DNA of 7,849 nt from CAYNJF01 sp964351745 (lineage in GTDB: Bacteria > Pseudomonadota > Gammaproteobacteria > Berkiellales > Berkiellaceae): positions 1 to 7,849 of the forward strand of contig CAYGPI010000106.1 of NCBI GenBank assembly GCA_964351745.1, read 5' to 3'. The notes under the pieces are model-generated. The model was not told where the DNA came from. It saw nothing but the letters and a program-made list of their open reading frames with translations, and ran no database searches. Every line of letters begins with the position of its first letter. The stretch's first letter is position 1. Below are positions 5,636 to 7,849 of the stretch, in pieces. The position numbers and the translations under genes were made by a program.

Positions 5636-6028
5636 ATGACAGATATACAAAAGCCTAACGGTAAACTTGTGACTCGTTGCATTGCGATGCCTTCTGATAC
5701 CAATGTGTATGGTGATATTTTTGGAGGCTGGTTGCTATCGCAAATGGATCTGGGGGGCAGCGTACTTGCGCATCAATGCACCAAAGACAGAAGACTTACT
5801 ACGATTGCTGTAGATGGTATGGTCTTTATACGCCCAGTGTATGTTGGCGATTTACTTAGTTGTCATGCAAATGTTCAGCGTAAAGGAAACACCTCTGTGA
5901 CTATTGCCGTTGATGCTTGGGTGCATCGGCGCAGTGACGAAACTCGTCACCGCGTGACAAAAGGGTTATTTACCTATGTAGCGATCGATGATGATGGTCG
6001 CCCAACACCGATTGAGTGGCGTGACTAA
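5636..6028 (+). CDS. yciA: YciA-type acyl-CoA thioesterase (hot-dog fold)
   Basis: A 130-residue cytosolic hot-dog thioesterase of the YciA family, which hydrolyses a broad range of acyl-CoAs to free acid and CoA. Motifs in order are MPSDTN at 18-23, GDIFGGWLLSQMD at 26-38 with the expected catalytic Asp at D38, VDGMVFIRPVYVGD at 59-72 (the family's VDGM-x-F-x-RPV-x-VGD), and a closing YVAIDDDGRP at 114-123. Length matches the family. GAGG at 5627-5630, 5 bases upstream, supports the ATG, which directly abuts the DUF4286 stop (no gap), so coupled expression is likely. The role is probably acyl-CoA pool control or lipid turnover, possibly related to the convergent acyltransferase gene, but that link is only positional. 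Its TAA overlaps the TAG of that gene. Confidence 0.93.
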   Translation: MTDIQKPNGKLVTRCIAMPSDTNVYGDIFGGWLLSQMDLGGSVLAHQCTKDRRLTTIAVDGMVFIRPVYVGDLLSCHANVQRKGNTSVTIAVDAWVHRRSDETRHRVTKGLFTYVAIDDDGRPTPIEWRD

Positions 6029-7849
6029 GCTTCTTCCCCTCGGAGCTTTTCAATCTTTTGTTGTAGCTCTTGGCGCGAAACCTTTTCTGGAGGTATAGCT
6101 TGACCTATAGATGCGCCAACTTTTGCCCAGAGAAACTTTCTTGGGAAATGGAGCATCGCTTTACCATGTTTGCGACTAAACCAACTACCCCACATACCTT
6201 TCAATGCCAAAGGAACCACCATGGCAGGTGTTTCTTGAATGATTTGGTTAATCCCAGGTCTGAAGACTTGAATACTTCCATCAGGTGTTAAGCCACCTTC
6301 AGGAAATATGCCAACGACCTGATCGTCTTTAAGAGCCTGCGCTACTCGGATAAAAGCTTGCTTTTTAATTTCCGGGTTTTCCTTTTCTGGGGCAATAGGA
6401 ATGCAGCCGGCGCTTTTGAAGATAAAGCTTAAAAATGGAATTTTAAAAATATTATGATCCATGACAAAACGAATAGGCCTTTGGACAATAGCCATGATGA
6501 TAAGGGGATCTAAGTAGCTGACATGATTACAGCATATCACTACAGGTCCTTTACTTGGAATATTTTCAACGCCTTTGGCATCGACACGATAGAGTGAGTG
6601 GATCAAAATCCAAATAATAAAGCGCACTAAAAATTCAGGAACAACACAAAAAATATAAAGCGTTACAGCTAGATTCATGAGGGCAATGACTAAGAAGTAT
6701 TGAGGGATATTTAACCCTAGGATAAGAAGTCCGATGGCTAGAATGGACGCCACGGCCATAAATATAGCATTAATAATATTATTGGCTGCAATGATACGTG
6801 AGCGAAGCTCAGGCGCAGAGCGATCTTGTAATATCACGTAGAGAGGGACGATATAAAATCCTCCAAACAAACCCATGAGAGTTAGATCGGCTAATAATCT
6901 CCAATTCCCTGAATTCTCTATAAAAGCTCTGACGCCAACTTCCATTTCTGGATAGACGCCATGGGCAAAACTTAAATCAATTGCGAAAACTGTTAAACCA
7001 ATGGCACCAAACGGGACAAGGCCTATTTCAATGCGATGATTGGATAGCTTTTCGCATAAAATAGAGCCAAGCCCTATCCCAATTGAAAACATGGCAAGCA
7101 TTAAAGTGATAACTTGCTCGTTGCCATGTAAAAATCGCTCATTGTAGTTAGGGAGTTGTGTTAAAAAACTAGTGCCATAGAACCAAAACCAAGAAATGCC
7201 TAACATCGATAGAAACACGGCTCTATTTTTAACGGCTATTTTTAAGATTCTAAAACTTTGGCTAAAAGGCTCCCATTTGATCTTTAGCAGTGGATCGGGT
7301 TGCTCTAAAGTCGCTTTAGGTATAAAGAGTGAAGCTAGCCAGCCGCAAAGCGCAGTACACAAAACTGTGATCGCTATGGCTGTTGTGGCGTAGTCTTCTA
7401 AGCCAATCAGGAGGCCACCAATGATAGTGCCAAATAGAATGGCAATAAAAGTGCCCATCTCGACGAGACCATTGCCACCGACAAGCTCAGAGTTATCTAA
7501 GTGTTGTGGCAAAATACTGTATTTGATTGGTCCAAAAAAAGCTGATTGGCATCCGGTTAAGAATAAAATAGCAATCAAAAAATAAACACTATCAAAGTAG
7601 AAAGCAACACCAACAAGTCCCATAATCATAATTTCAGAAAATTTAATGATTCGGATAAGCTTGGCTTTTTCAAATTTATCAGCGATTTCCCCGGCGGTTG
7701 CTGAGAACAAAAAGAAAGGAAGAATAAAAAGAGCGGCGCAAGCGTTTACAAGAAAGTCAGCTTGATCTTGATTCGCTTTAGCAAAAGTTTCTGCAATCAG
7801 AATCATAAGAGAGATTCGATAGACGTTATCATTAAAGGCACCCAAAAAT
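6025..7849 (-). CDS. MFS lysophospholipid-transporter-like / PlsC acyltransferase fusion (N-terminus outside window)
   Basis: The minus-strand frame is open through the right edge, so the true start is missing; a TTG at 7845 is internal, because Phe-Leu codons precede the family motif GAFNDN. About 608 residues are visible. Residues 1 to about 410 (numbered from the TTG) form a multi-helix MFS domain of the LplT/Aas type. Residues about 415-606 form a PlsC glycerophospholipid acyltransferase domain with NHVSYLD (440-446, the HxxxxD catalytic motif), FPEGG (514-518), FRPG (528-531) and VVPLALKG (543-550). In related proteins the transporter flips lysophospholipids inward and the acyltransferase re-acylates them. 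The protein ends soon after PlsC, so the acyl-ACP synthetase domain of three-domain Aas-type fusions is absent. An acyl-CoA or separately made acyl-ACP donor is implied. The ending is not visibly broken. Its TAG overlaps the TAA of convergent yciA. Confidence 0.88.
   Translation of the reverse strand, partial: FLGAFNDNVYRISLMILIAETFAKANQDQADFLVNACAALFILPFFLFSATAGEIADKFEKAKLIRIIKFSEIMIMGLVGVAFYFDSVYFLIAILFLTGCQSAFFGPIKYSILPQHLDNSELVGGNGLVEMGTFIAILFGTIIGGLLIGLEDYATTAIAITVLCTALCGWLASLFIPKATLEQPDPLLKIKWEPFSQSFRILKIAVKNRAVFLSMLGISWFWFYGTSFLTQLPNYNERFLHGNEQVITLMLAMFSIGIGLGSILCEKLSNHRIEIGLVPFGAIGLTVFAIDLSFAHGVYPEMEVGVRAFIENSGNWRLLADLTLMGLFGGFYIVPLYVILQDRSAPELRSRIIAANNIINAIFMAVASILAIGLLILGLNIPQYFLVIALMNLAVTLYIFCVVPEFLVRFIIWILIHSLYRVDAKGVENIPSKGPVVICCNHVSYLDPLIIMAIVQRPIRFVMDHNIFKIPFLSFIFKSAGCIPIAPEKENPEIKKQAFIRVAQALKDDQVVGIFPEGGLTPDGSIQVFRPGINQIIQETPAMVVPLALKGMWGSWFSRKHGKAMLHFPRKFLWAKVGASIGQAIPPEKVSRQELQQKIEKLRGEEA
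6027..6048 (+). terminator. Possible weak terminator hairpin at the yciA stop
   Basis: AAGCTTC (6027-6033) can pair with GGAGCTT (6042-6048), giving 7 pairs including one G-U with an 8-base loop. A broken T-rich stretch follows (TTCAATCTTTT). It begins within the yciA stop codon and lies in the 3' coding end of the opposite-strand gene. The T-run is interrupted, so termination would be modest. Confidence 0.3.

Noticed and set aside
7843..7845. TTG at 7845 as the start of the MFS-PlsC gene.
   Set aside because: The frame stays open to the window edge, and LplT/Aas-like proteins have further residues before the FLGAFNDN motif, so the gene is cut by the window.
1..7849. A hidden mobile, defence or CRISPR system.
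   Set aside because: All long frames belong to recognisable chromosomal families. No transposase, integrase, spaced repeats, tRNA or target duplications are visible, and base composition looks even throughout.

Overview
The window reads as ordinary chromosomal DNA of a flagellated, AT-rich Gram-negative bacterium, most likely a gammaproteobacterium. The evidence is the protein set: MotB with a PilZ partner, a proteobacterial FtsI-type PBP, YciA, DUF4286 and an LplT/PlsC-type lipid protein. Genus cannot be resolved from this sequence alone. Both edge genes are cut by the window. I see no mobile elements, CRISPR arrays, tRNA or rRNA, and no gene-free stretch above about 110 bases.

Left block, + strand (1-1384): the 3' part of a motB-type flagellar stator gene, then 14 bases later a PilZ-domain protein. 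They look like one motility operon in which the PilZ protein could pass a cyclic-di-GMP signal to the motor. After a 107-base gap with an extended -10 promoter candidate comes a second + block (1492-3601): a DUF445 membrane protein, uracil phosphoribosyltransferase (upp), and a PdxH-fold protein with an apparent signal peptide. Gaps of 33 and 40 bases suggest a possible operon, though the functions are unrelated.

Middle (3612-5312, - strand): a complete FtsI/PBP3-type class B penicillin-binding protein with all three transpeptidase motifs. It lies outside a dcw division cluster and starts with TTG. Its start is only 23 bases from the ATG of the divergent DUF4286 gene, so the leaders and promoters of the two genes must overlap.

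Right block: DUF4286 and a YciA acyl-CoA thioesterase sit back to back on the + strand (TAA then ATG, no gap). They run into a convergent - strand gene for an MFS lysophospholipid-transporter/PlsC acyltransferase fusion. The two stop codons overlap inside a shared CTAA.

No clearly novel multi-gene system is present. The most unusual items are the exported PdxH-like protein that has lost its vitamin B6 pocket, the stand-alone ftsI with its interlocked divergent start, and the two-domain lipid transporter-acyltransferase.
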